A stretch of DNA of 64,000 bases from contig NZ_CP157970.1 of assembly GCF_040215725.1 (NCBI RefSeq), forward strand, positions 1-64,000, written 5' to 3'. Both the position numbers and the translations under genes were made by a program. The notes under the pieces were generated by a model. The model worked only from the letters and a program-made list of their open reading frames with translations, was not told the DNA's origin and made no database searches. Shown one piece after another: positions 36,801-45,269 of the stretch (its first letter is position 1; each line of letters opens with the position of its first letter). Origin of the DNA: Rhizobium sp. ZPR4. Lineage in GTDB: Bacteria > Pseudomonadota > Alphaproteobacteria > Rhizobiales > Rhizobiaceae.

Positions 36801-38399
36801 GCCGACCTGCTCCAGCCTCAGGATCGCCTCGTCGTTGAGCTCGACGGCCTTGAGGTCAGGGATCCGCCATGGATAGTTGCTCTGACCGCCTAGCAGTCGG
36901 GCAGCCAGCGCCCGAAGCGCATATTTGTCGCTGGGATGGTCCGCCTGCGCGCGCGCTTCGCTGATGGCATATTCCCAATAGCCGCTGAAGAGTTCGTATT
37001 CGGAGACGCCGGCCCAGGACTCGCGCTTCGGCAGCTTGACGAAGATGCTCGCATGAACGGGCTTCAGGAGAAGCTCGAACACATCGTCCGGCATCGTTTC
37101 CAACGCTTCGGCGCGGTCATGATGCGTGAGGAAGCGATGCAGGTCGGCGCTGCGGAAATTGCCGATCTCGATGATCTCAGCATCCTTCCGGATATCCCTA
37201 ATGACTTTGGTGATGCGGGGCTGGGCCGAGACGATGACTCGGACACCATGTTCGTGCCACTTGAGCCGGGCGAGCCGTCCGGCGAACTCGCGGTTCTGGA
37301 CGTCGTCGATATAGACGGTTAGCCAGAAGCCGTTGTCCCATTCGAACGCGTCCCGTAGGCTCTTCGCCATGATCGCGATCGTCCCCTCTACCCCGTAGGC
37401 GGGCTCCCAGATCCGTTCGCTGATGCAGGCGACGATGTCCTCGATCTTTGTGGGAGACCGCATCACGATGGCGAGTTCATCCCGCTCGATCTGATCGAAG
37501 CCGAGCTGGGCGAGCGTATAGGTCTTGCCCTGACCGGATTCACCGGACAGGATCGCGAAGTTGGCCAGAATCTCGGGTAATCCCCGACGTGCCTGTTGCT
37601 CCGATACATAGCCGGCGAGCTGCGTATCCTCGTCGATATGGCGCGCCAGCAACTTAGGCAGCGACTGGATATGGGCAAGGCGGCGGTGCGCTTGAGGGCT
37701 GATGAGCGCCAGCAGGTCCTGTGGCGTCAGCTTCGCGCCGTCAGTGGCAAGCTGCATCATCTGGCCGAGAAGCTGGTGGCGCTTGTCGCTTGCGGACTCA
37801 CCCGGCATGAGCAGTGGTGTTAGCCGTTTGTCGATATCGTTCTGCGTGGCGTCGACATCAATGACTACGATACTGAAGCGGTCGAGCAAATGACGCAGCT
37901 CAGGGGTAACCGAAGCGAGCCCTGCGGCCTCTGCCAGCCGCAGTTCGAACGCGTCGCGTGTAAGGCTCGAATTGCCCCATTTAAGCCGGCGTTCCGATCC
38001 TCGGACGCGGGCCGCGACATAATCCTGTAGGCGACCAAGGCCCTTGCCATTATTGGTAACGAAGCGAAATTCCTGCTCCTGGCCCAAGCAAGCTGCCTTC
38101 AGAAGGTCGGGAAAGACATCGGAAGCGATCTCGCCGCTGTCCCATGTTCTGGTAGCTTTGCGCATTTTCACCTGCTCGACGATGTCGCGAGGACCGCCAA
38201 CGACCTGAGCGTCGCCGCCCTCTGCGGGCTCGAGGTGTAAAACGAGCTGTGATCCTTCGCTAAGCGCGGTGAAGGTGAGGCTCATGTCCAGGCCGAGCTT
38301 GATGCTGCGCAGGATCTGCAGAAGAAAACCGGCAATCGAGCGCCGACCATCCGTCTCGGCGCACATGTTGATGGTTATGGCCGGGCGCACTGCAGGCAT
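33855..38399 (-). CDS. Large nuclease-NTPase with alpha-helical repeat C-terminus
   Basis: 1514 aa from the ATG at 38399 (GAAGGA upstream). The frame stays open to 38699, but the extra 100 residues look non-coding. N-terminal module: SIAGFLLQILRSIKLGLD, EPAEGGDAQVVGG and VEQVKMRKATRTW, a PD-(D/E)xK-like core with Q-x-K. A conserved VFPDLLKAAC..EFRFVTNNGKG follows. NTPase: Walker A GESGQGKT near 281, Walker B WLTVYIDDVQ near 358. From about 500 to the end, HEAT/TPR-like helical repeats form the probable sensor. It resembles Avs-type defence proteins in layout only. Single gene with no partner. Confidence 0.75.
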   Translation of the reverse strand: MPAVRPAITINMCAETDGRRSIAGFLLQILRSIKLGLDMSLTFTALSEGSQLVLHLEPAEGGDAQVVGGPRDIVEQVKMRKATRTWDSGEIASDVFPDLLKAACLGQEQEFRFVTNNGKGLGRLQDYVAARVRGSERRLKWGNSSLTRDAFELRLAEAAGLASVTPELRHLLDRFSIVVIDVDATQNDIDKRLTPLLMPGESASDKRHQLLGQMMQLATDGAKLTPQDLLALISPQAHRRLAHIQSLPKLLARHIDEDTQLAGYVSEQQARRGLPEILANFAILSGESGQGKTYTLAQLGFDQIERDELAIVMRSPTKIEDIVACISERIWEPAYGVEGTIAIMAKSLRDAFEWDNGFWLTVYIDDVQNREFAGRLARLKWHEHGVRVIVSAQPRITKVIRDIRKDAEIIEIGNFRSADLHRFLTHHDRAEALETMPDDVFELLLKPVHASIFVKLPKRESWAGVSEYELFSGYWEYAISEARAQADHPSDKYALRALAARLLGGQSNYPWRIPDLKAVELNDEAILRLEQVGLLRRPVADRIQFAADRMLNWAIAEAVAEKIQEEGLTAPQAEELFASIDGLLTKKKERIGNRLGYVYFDALWLLAEQCDPQFVADLTWEHIIGLPQEARSEDKWRAGFGSIGSSIVPALDLLCKRVFDEERDWDIPRNIPLALAAVAESDPEPVRELIARQVASDDEREVVIGLRAARLVPAAAALDAIWGVHFARSIAFEAAKSDADGDNRSSAFFAYQLSSEAFHASIRANPGWLDTKLATETQAVAIDQMLWVLKDIKSVDSETAAEIWVRHRDRIATLMQMPSPALIAAIGHFRETSLLPILDATAEDDEWIRDRVLRSLSLLDPHEAIRQIADGSDVYGWRAANWWFDDLHAADPTALAAAIRTRVQSGDKPDTDTVFYYRFNPEAMDPQTLDLLLDTLAENLRTFNTNSDDPDRCEDGPGHPLRFLPRLSEPWQFEALRARAGTELETHLVRFASARRGRISMTLDTTGNECERILAMIAGQGYDQLVLAELARPNVFGRQDGYIASLWSSSSTIASALQQVPPDAGVQPHGESERMDALAVHGCDAQLEAMVRAGAGVYINASEMRSSAGRDLSGLRVRIAELLAVGDPASLDTAAALTGFLLDPDDAQPLVAIYLSPDTPVVLRRRILGSFRALQFYTPEILPLTRAMLENQFDNEAQFIATYLAERGDKEAKQAVIDWLSAQDLGTNSSSRRNYLDVLLKDPAGKAAIIQFLRRSRENGHLVIDGRQLQLLAEAGDTWAHDELVRASYRYSGFDRGNAVTAIDYLREEEPKEAYFAARRLLVRHDLAAAADLMLEIDPERAGRELIERYRTAKPSLRLELERRLRIHLGGEGLAALASPLATASRAKDRTIAARLAAVIPPCFSLVWLDTLAADASPGVQEAARDAVRRRALEASAMEHRALLLTSPKPLQWARLLAIIELVDPFFLWSRDDPSNLGDVFDVLPFEFFHEAGQVRKQQLKQREDAAKKADKDH

Positions 38400-38716
38400 G
38401 TGACAATTTTTCCTTCGGCAACTATCCAGAACGCCCCCTGCCTCTTCTAATGGGAAATTGGACACAGTGCGATCGCCGAGGAATATGGTGTCTAAACGCC
38501 CGCTGAACAACGCTCCGGGATGGGCTTTTACTTGCTGAAAGCTGAGCACGGAAGGTGACCAACCGTCATTCAGAGGCGCAAAGCGAAATACCCCGCCACG
38601 TCGTCTCGGGACACGGTCGGCAGGCGAGTACGTGGACCTGGATTGGCAAATGTAATGGAGCTCTAACTTGCCGGACAAAGTGTGCTGGTCTAGATCCATT
38701 TTCTAGTTTGGCCGCT
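38400..38716. other. Upstream region of the large NTPase gene
   Basis: 317 bp that remain open in the NTPase frame as far as 38699, but the codons look like non-coding DNA (rare residues, no motif). Likely the promoter region. Confidence 0.35.
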
Positions 38717-39277
38717 TCATTCGTAGTAGCGAGAACGCGGATTGAAGCCACGCATTTTTCCGAAATGGCGACGGAGCCAAAACCGCCGTAGGTTCCTCAA
38801 GAACCGGCCTGTATTGCGTGCTCGCTTTGGAAGCGCTGGTTTACCCAGCTTTATGTCCCTTAGGTGGGCTATGGCGCGGTGGTAACGGATGGGTGCGTGA
38901 TCGTCGAAAGTTACGTAAATTATGTCCCCGATCTTCTCCCAAATTACAGCGATGCTCTTTGATGGCGCAAACTTAGCATGCCGGATGCCATTCCCGTTGT
39001 GGCGTAGCATTTGGCCCCTACTCGGAATGGGATCAAAACCAAGATTCCCTATCAAAGCCTCGATTTGCGGTCGCCGCTTGTAGAGGTCAGCCTTTGATAA
39101 ATCAGCGCCATCCTTATCCTCAATCTCCTCGATCAGCGCCTGGAGAATTTCGAAATGCTTAGCGTTCTGAATCTGGAGGTTGTCGAACCAACGCTTTGCG
39201 TATGTGCGGTTACAGAAGGTAATCTTCGAAGACACTGCCCGAATTCCGAAATTAATCGACCAGCTGTAGCCATGCAC
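38717..39277 (-). CDS. Hypothetical protein with a basic C-terminus
   Basis: 186 aa from a GTG. The central part (EILQALIEEIEDKDGADLSK to GRQMLRHNGNGIRHAK-like region) is mixed alpha/beta. A VTFDDHAPIRYHRAIAHLRD stretch follows, and the last 35 residues are strongly basic (RRFWLRRHFGKMRG). Possibly nucleic-acid binding. I recognise no family. It lies directly upstream of the large NTPase gene on the same strand and might be its partner. Confidence 0.45.
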   Translation of the reverse strand: MHGYSWSINFGIRAVSSKITFCNRTYAKRWFDNLQIQNAKHFEILQALIEEIEDKDGADLSKADLYKRRPQIEALIGNLGFDPIPSRGQMLRHNGNGIRHAKFAPSKSIAVIWEKIGDIIYVTFDDHAPIRYHRAIAHLRDIKLGKPALPKRARNTGRFLRNLRRFWLRRHFGKMRGFNPRSRYYE

Positions 39278-39851
39278 TACAATCTAGCCGAGCAAAAGCG
39301 AAAAGTTGCTAAGACGTCTCGTTGGCTTTTGAAGGATAACGCTTTTCAGATGAATCAACAGCTTATGAACTCGGCTCAGCAGACAACGGTTCGAATCCTT
39401 TCACATCATATGGATCCGATTTTACTTACTGGGGGTCGTGATCTTTAAAAAGTGGCGTTGCAGCCAAACGCGGGATGACTGCTTTGCGCCCTCATTCCGG
39501 CCGTTCGACTGACGCCTGCTACCTCCCGAAGCCGACATTGCTTACGGCGCAGCCGAGCGCCAGCCCAATATTTCGGTGTTCGAACCCCATTCGGCCCGTC
39601 AGTCCCGCCGATTGCCCTCTATGCGCGATAATCTACGCGGTGGCTACCCAAGCACCGCCGATTGCCGCCGCAAGGAGGAGCTGTGTGTTTTCTAGCAATT
39701 ATGTCTCTCCAGATATCCTTCGGTTTAGACATCGATGAAGTGGCTCGATTGCAGGGAGTGCTTTCCGCTTCAAAAATAAAAATAACCCCCGTACAGTATT
39801 CCCTTCGAGCAAATCTCAACGTAGGGTTACAATAAGAGACTGAGGGATGTG
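39278..39851. other. Gene-free region upstream of the RelA-like gene
   Basis: 574 bp. It holds a 17-bp sequence CGGTTCGAATCCTTTCA (39387-39403) that recurs with one mismatch at 45244-45260, beyond the neighbouring module. Right end is A+T-rich (39770-39800), a likely promoter. No gene supported. Confidence 0.45.
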
Positions 39852-40949
39852 ATGGCGTCGCAAGATTATGAAACTGAGAAAGTCGTCTTTCGCGATTTCT
39901 ATGATGCCTCATGGGATACGATGGAAGCGGCCCGGAACGCCTTCCTCACCCTAGTTCGGTCGCTTCTTGCCACGGATGCAGCAATCGCGGGCGCCAAGGT
40001 CGAAGGGCGCATCAAGGAACGCGAGGAATGCTTAAGCAAGTTCCGGCTAAAGTATCAGACGGAGCTGGAAAGCACCAAGACGCCTTATGCCATTCGCGAC
40101 CACATATCCGATCTGATCGGCCTACGTATTGTTTGCTTCTATGAGGATGATGTTGAGCGGGTGAAGGCGCTCATATCGGCGGAGTTCGACGTGCTTGGCG
40201 TCACCGATAAAACGGCGCAGATGGAGAAAACGGCGGACGCCTTTGGTTACAAGGGCCTGCATCTCGATCTACGACTGAGCGATGGTCGAAGGACGCTGAA
40301 GGAATATGCAGCCTATGCCGACTATCCGTTTGAGCTTCAGATTCGGACCGTTGTTCAGGATTCCTGGAGTATTCTCGATCATAAGATCAAATATAAGAAG
40401 TCGATCCCGAATGGCCTGAAGCGACGCATTAACACACTCGCGGCCCTGTTCGAACTGGCTGATCGCGAGTTCCGCGCCATTCGCGATGGGACGGCCGAAG
40501 AGATCGAGCGAACCGGTGCCTACGCCGAGATCGAGGAAGAATCGGAAGTAGTCCCGGCGGAGCCGGAAGCCGTCGTCGACGCCGCACCTCGTAAGTATGC
40601 CCCGCTCAACGCCTTCAGCCTCTTGCGGATCGCAAAGCATTTTTTTCCTGGGCAGGATTTCGAGCCGCACAAAGTCGATGGCTTTACCCAACAGGTCATC
40701 GACCTCAAGCCCGACATTAGCCGGGGCAAATTCAACTTCTATCTGCGAGAGACGATTAGCGAGGTGCGGCGCTACAAGGCCGACTTCGAGGCCGGCCCCG
40801 ATGGCACTCCGCTTAATCCCTTCACTGTCATGCGGCACTGTCTTTATGCAGGCGATCCTGACCTCTTTGCTTCGCTCCTGACGGACAGGGCGCGAGATAG
40901 CTTCGATGCTTGGCGGGCGGATAACAGGCCCGCTGTGGAGGTCGACTGA
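39852..40949 (+). CDS. RelA/SpoT-type nucleotide (p)ppGpp synthetase
   Basis: 365 aa; ATG at 39852 with GAGGG 5 bases upstream. The synthetase domain covers about residues 50-215: GRIKEREECLSKF (GRxK nucleotide site), ISDLIGLRIVCFYEDDV with the metal-binding Asp, FGYKGLHLDL, and FELQIRTVVQDSWSILDHKI near the end. There is no HD hydrolase, TGS or ACT domain, so it is a small alarmone synthetase. The C-terminal 145 residues are an unassigned helical domain. It is followed 147 bp later by a nuclease-NTPase on the same strand. It could make (p)ppGpp, (pp)pApp, or pyrophosphorylate RNA like toxSAS enzymes. Confidence 0.85.
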   Translation: MASQDYETEKVVFRDFYDASWDTMEAARNAFLTLVRSLLATDAAIAGAKVEGRIKEREECLSKFRLKYQTELESTKTPYAIRDHISDLIGLRIVCFYEDDVERVKALISAEFDVLGVTDKTAQMEKTADAFGYKGLHLDLRLSDGRRTLKEYAAYADYPFELQIRTVVQDSWSILDHKIKYKKSIPNGLKRRINTLAALFELADREFRAIRDGTAEEIERTGAYAEIEEESEVVPAEPEAVVDAAPRKYAPLNAFSLLRIAKHFFPGQDFEPHKVDGFTQQVIDLKPDISRGKFNFYLRETISEVRRYKADFEAGPDGTPLNPFTVMRHCLYAGDPDLFASLLTDRARDSFDAWRADNRPAVEVD

Positions 40950-41096
40950 CATGGAGGTGCAGCTATCATGCATAGAAGCTGACAAAGGCGCGCACCCCAT
41001 TTTGCGAACGGTCCAAGCCATCACAACTCGCGGCATTGGATCGGATGAACGATCCTGTTCTTGCGCCTCAATACGCTCGCCAAGTCAGGTGTAATC

Positions 41097-44000
41097 GTGG
41101 CCAAATCTCCTATCAACAATGCAGGCTCTAAAGCCGGTCGTGGATTTCGGTATCAGGACGCGGTTGGCGTACTGCTCGCTGTCCAGGGCTGGGCCGGGCT
41201 GTCTCTGTTCGGGCGGATCACGCCTGAGGCCAACGATGATTTGGACCTCGCCAGCTCGAACGAAATTGTATTCGCGCAGGTCAAGTCACGGCGCGATGTG
41301 GCAGGGCCGTTCTCGGCTTCGGCGGTCGCGACCTTTGTACTGGAACTTTGGGATCGGTATGACGCTGCCGTTGCTACGCCGGATCAACTGCTGCTGATTC
41401 TGGAGCGGCCCTTGAAGGACTGGATCCCGGTTGCATCCGGGGTGAGTGGTGACCAGTTGCCTGCGGCCATTCTGTCGGTTCCCAAACTTCGGGATGATCC
41501 GCGCGCTGCAACGCTCGCTGCAAAGACGCGGTTGATTGTTCATGCATCGCCGATGGAGGACGCAATCGCCCTTCTGTCCCGGACCCTGGGCTGCACGTCC
41601 ACCGAGGCCTCAATCCATTATGGCGAAATTCTACGTCTCGTAGGGACGCTCTCCGACGAGAATGGCTTCAGGCCGCCGAGCGCCGTCGGGTCTATTGGGA
41701 AAACCGATATTACCGCCCTAATCGACCGCATGCGATCGCTCGTGGCCTTGGGCGACATGGAAGCAGCGTTGCAGGCGGGAATTTGTGAAGCGATCGACTT
41801 CATTACGCCGGTTAGGGACCACAATTTCTACCTCGGCGTCGATGTCGAGCCGGGCCACATCGCCGCTGGCCTGGTTGCGGAACGGCCTGAAGCGCGACTT
41901 TCTGTTTTGGAGGCTATCGAGACGCGCGGTACGGCGCTGATAGCGGGACCATCTGGGGCGGGAAAATCCGCGCTCATGTGGGACGCGGCATCCGTCAGCC
42001 GCCATGTCGTTCGCTGGTATCGCGTGAGGTCGTTGTCCGAAACCCAAGTTCCCATGCTGCCGCGTCTGGCCAGGGCGCTACGCGCCAATCCCGCAGCGCC
42101 AGTTGGCTTCATTTTCGACGATGTTGGTGGAGAACTGCGAGCCGGCTGGGATGCGCTTGTGCGGTTGACGCCTGCGTCGTCAGGTACGGTCTTGCTGGGC
42201 TCGATCCGCGAGGAAGATCTGTTCCAGCTCGAAACCCGCGCCAAGACCGTCGAAATTCGGGCGACCGCCGACGATGCGCTGGCCGAGCGCCTTTGGCGGG
42301 AACTGGGCGAACGTGGCCAGACCGCATGGGCCGGTTGGCGCGAACCCTGGCAGATGGCGAAGGGGCTGATGCTCGAGTTCGCCCACATTCTGACGCAAGG
42401 GGAACGGATGTCGGCGGTGCTGGCCGAGCAGATCGATCGCCGGGACCGTGAAGCGCGTGACTTGGAACTCTCGATCCTCCGGATTACCAGCTTCGCCGGT
42501 GCGGCCTCCGCCATGGTGGACGTCGACCGACTCGCTCAAACTGTTGCAGCGTCTGATGCGGAGGTCTCCCGGGCTCAACGTCGGCTCGTCGACGAGCATC
42601 TGTTGCGGGCGACGACCGACGGTCTGATCGGCGGCATGCACCAATTGCGATCCGCTGAGATTTTGCGTCTCACGCACAGGACACCACCGCCGACCCTGGC
42701 GACCACGATCGACCGCACTGTACCGACTATTCCGGCCGACCATCTCGAACGCCTCATTGCTCACGCCGATCTGACGGAACCGCATCTCGATGTCCTGATC
42801 GATAGCCTCACGCGTAGGCTGGACGCGGAGCCGGACCCAGATGCCGCTACCTCCGCTTTCAGGGGGTTGGGCGAGCGGCACATCAGGGCGACGCTTGACC
42901 AGTGGCTGCCGACGGTTCACGCGCGCGGCGTCGCACCGACCTTGATCAGCACCGCCGTCATGTTCGGCATCGCCGGCGTCGATTTGATCGAACTCGCGCC
43001 GCTCGATCAGATCAACGCAGCGGCGCGAGACCTGCGCAGGGCTCAAACTGGTGATCCCCGAAGCATCCTCCTGAGCCGCCTGTCTGCCGCTACGCTGAAA
43101 CGGTTCGCTACCGACGCGTCTGCTGAATCTATAGAAGAAATGCTTGCGAGCCTTGTGGGTGTTGACGTGCGCCGGCTTGTGCAGGCGCTTGAGTCTCGGG
43201 ACATCGACCTTGCCGACCTTCCTCTCGACCTCGTGGTTCGCCTGCTCGGGACGATCAGCCTTCATGACCCACGACTGGCCCTTCGCCTCGTATCGTCAGC
43301 CGGACAGGAGGCGGTGCTGGCGCGGCTTCACTCTGAGACGCCATGGTCCTCTACCTTCACCGTCCAAGACGAAGCGGAAGGCCGGGTGGCGACGGGTGAA
43401 GTCCGCGTGGTCGCCGCATCGATCCAGACCGATATTCACGGCGAGGTGGTTGCCGTCGCTGAGAGGCTCTTTGCTTTGGTGCCGGATGCGGACATCGCCG
43501 CGGTGATGGCCATTTCCGCGGATGGCGAGCCGGCTGGGCTGCCCAATTTTCCCACGGCGGTGAAACGTATGCTGCGTTCTGCCTTGCCGGCGGAGGCGCT
43601 GCCGCGCTGGAACAGGCGCTGGCTGTCAGCGACCTCGGCAGCTCTGGGCACTTCGAGCTACACCGACTTCCTTCGACGTGGGCATGAAGGACTCAAGCTT
43701 GCGGTCCCAGCCTTGGAGCACCTGATCGATGCCGCGTTGCGCGGTAAGGAGGCAGAGGCAGCGTTGGAGCGCCTTGGCGAAGCTTTCGAGATTTCTCGAC
43801 TCCTGACTTCGCCGGCAAACGGCGTAGCGATACCCGGAACGCCGGCATCGGACAGCGGCGCCTATGTCTCGGATCTACAGAGCGTAATTCACGATGCCAG
43901 CAGCGATTTGCTGCGCAAGTTTATCCGGTTGCCTGACGGGCATGGCGCGTTCGCCCTCTGGACCGGTGGCCTTCTCGAACGTGTAAGCCGCGCTGAACAG

Positions 44001-44921
44001 GAACCCTGGCATCTTCTTGATGCTGACGTTGCGCCGTTGTTCGAGCTGCTGCGAGACCTCATCAAAAACATGAAAGTGCTTGCGGGTGAAGCGGCGAGAC
44101 GAGCAGAAAATCCGGCAATGCGATGGAGGCGCCTCGCCAAGGCAGCGAGGCCCGGTAACGCCTTGCGTTTGGTCGCGTGTCAAGCGGAGCAGAGTGTGGC
44201 TCGCAGCCTCGCGGCGCTGAAGCTGGAGACGACCAGACAACTGGGCGAGCGCGGCCTTATAGGGCACGTATATGTGCGCTGTGACGATGCACCGTCGGTC
44301 GCCTGGCCGTTCGCGACTGTCTTGATGGTGATCGAGGTGGAAAATATCAGCGATTGGCACCCGCTTATTCGTGTGCATTGGGAAGCGCTGAAGGCGGCCG
44401 TCGGCGATGGTCGTAGTCTCGTGCTCGCACCGCTGATCGGTGGCATCGTCGCCTCGCGTCTCACGGTCGAAGGCGTAAGCGTGGCTTTCCCAGCTCCCTA
44501 TGCGGCCGACCAAGACCTCCAGGCTGAAGGTCAAAGCCTGCTTGACGACGTCCACTCCCGTCGGCTCTCTAGCTTGCTCGACGCGGTGTTCGAGCAGGCC
44601 GCCATGCGTCTTTACGACTATGGTAATGCGGGTCGCCCGCGTTTGGAACGCGATGCCCGCGAGGCCGCTGCTGCAAGCCGGACCGATGCCTTGGACCTGT
44701 TGCTTCAGGGTCTGGGCGATGAATTGCCGGATTTCCCCTCGCTGCTCACCCAATTCCTGCATCGGATTGACCAAGGCGAACTTGCCTTCGCCGAAGAACT
44801 GGCCGCCACCCTGCATGGCCATGATACGCTTGCGGGCCGGCAGGTAGAGCGCCTCCAGCATATGCTTTTGGCAATAGACCTCATCACCCAAAAGCAGGGG
44901 CGGGAGAACGTTGTCACCTGA
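41097..44921 (+). CDS. Nuclease-STAND NTPase paired with the RelA-like gene
   Basis: 1274 aa from a GTG at 41097 with AGGTG upstream; a TTG at 41061 is possible. N-terminal Cap4/DUF4297-like nuclease: GRGFRYQDAVGVLLAV, PEANDDLDL and IVFAQVKSR give the E/D-D-QxK active-site set by residue 65. NTPase: Walker A AGPSGAGKS near 283 and Walker B VGFIFDDVGG near 335. The remainder is helical and repeat-like to the C-terminus. Family logic suggests that NTPase oligomerisation on sensing a trigger activates DNA cleavage. The preceding synthetase is a likely partner or regulator. Confidence 0.75.
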   Translation: MAKSPINNAGSKAGRGFRYQDAVGVLLAVQGWAGLSLFGRITPEANDDLDLASSNEIVFAQVKSRRDVAGPFSASAVATFVLELWDRYDAAVATPDQLLLILERPLKDWIPVASGVSGDQLPAAILSVPKLRDDPRAATLAAKTRLIVHASPMEDAIALLSRTLGCTSTEASIHYGEILRLVGTLSDENGFRPPSAVGSIGKTDITALIDRMRSLVALGDMEAALQAGICEAIDFITPVRDHNFYLGVDVEPGHIAAGLVAERPEARLSVLEAIETRGTALIAGPSGAGKSALMWDAASVSRHVVRWYRVRSLSETQVPMLPRLARALRANPAAPVGFIFDDVGGELRAGWDALVRLTPASSGTVLLGSIREEDLFQLETRAKTVEIRATADDALAERLWRELGERGQTAWAGWREPWQMAKGLMLEFAHILTQGERMSAVLAEQIDRRDREARDLELSILRITSFAGAASAMVDVDRLAQTVAASDAEVSRAQRRLVDEHLLRATTDGLIGGMHQLRSAEILRLTHRTPPPTLATTIDRTVPTIPADHLERLIAHADLTEPHLDVLIDSLTRRLDAEPDPDAATSAFRGLGERHIRATLDQWLPTVHARGVAPTLISTAVMFGIAGVDLIELAPLDQINAAARDLRRAQTGDPRSILLSRLSAATLKRFATDASAESIEEMLASLVGVDVRRLVQALESRDIDLADLPLDLVVRLLGTISLHDPRLALRLVSSAGQEAVLARLHSETPWSSTFTVQDEAEGRVATGEVRVVAASIQTDIHGEVVAVAERLFALVPDADIAAVMAISADGEPAGLPNFPTAVKRMLRSALPAEALPRWNRRWLSATSAALGTSSYTDFLRRGHEGLKLAVPALEHLIDAALRGKEAEAALERLGEAFEISRLLTSPANGVAIPGTPASDSGAYVSDLQSVIHDASSDLLRKFIRLPDGHGAFALWTGGLLERVSRAEQEPWHLLDADVAPLFELLRDLIKNMKVLAGEAARRAENPAMRWRRLAKAARPGNALRLVACQAEQSVARSLAALKLETTRQLGERGLIGHVYVRCDDAPSVAWPFATVLMVIEVENISDWHPLIRVHWEALKAAVGDGRSLVLAPLIGGIVASRLTVEGVSVAFPAPYAADQDLQAEGQSLLDDVHSRRLSSLLDAVFEQAAMRLYDYGNAGRPRLERDAREAAAASRTDALDLLLQGLGDELPDFPSLLTQFLHRIDQGELAFAEELAATLHGHDTLAGRQVERLQHMLLAIDLITQKQGRENVVT

Positions 44922-45269
44922 CCTGGTACCACATGTACCTTCCGATGGTCATCGCTCGCGTCCGGACCCGGTGAATAGACATCGTCTGCAAACAGCGGTA
45001 CGAAAAAGCGGCGTTATAGTGCTAAAGCGTACACGTAGTGCACATCATCGGGCGTGGCCCGCTGGAGGAAATTCGAAACGGTACCTCATGTTGCGGACAC
45101 GCTGTGGATGTCTGCTTTATCAGCCATGCTTTTCGGAGCCATACCGACGGCTTCCGGCCACAAATAGGCCATTACATGCGGGCAAAGCCAATGTCCGTTA
45201 CTGAGGAATTTCAGACGGATAGCTTTTGTAACAACCGGGTCACCGGTTCGTATCCTTTCAAGAGCGCGA
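44922..45269. other. Gap after the nuclease-NTPase
   Basis: 348 bp without a gene. It contains CGGTTCGTATCCTTTCA (45244-45260), a near copy of 39387-39403. The 3' end of the broken FGE-type gene starts at its right edge. Confidence 0.4.

Noticed and set aside
38402..38699. Extra 100 codons at the N-terminus of the 1514-aa NTPase
   Set aside because: Open but without conserved features. The ATG at 38399 has a ribosome site and lies at the usual distance before the nuclease-like motifs.
39330..39405. tRNA-like sequence ending GGTTCGAATCC
   Set aside because: A 74-nt fold can be forced but the acceptor and T stems do not pair correctly. Treated as a repeat, not a tRNA.
41828..43265. Long minus-strand frames opposite the 1274-aa NTPase
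   Set aside because: Antisense shadows rich in Arg/Ser/Ala. The plus strand has Walker A, Walker B and nuclease motifs.
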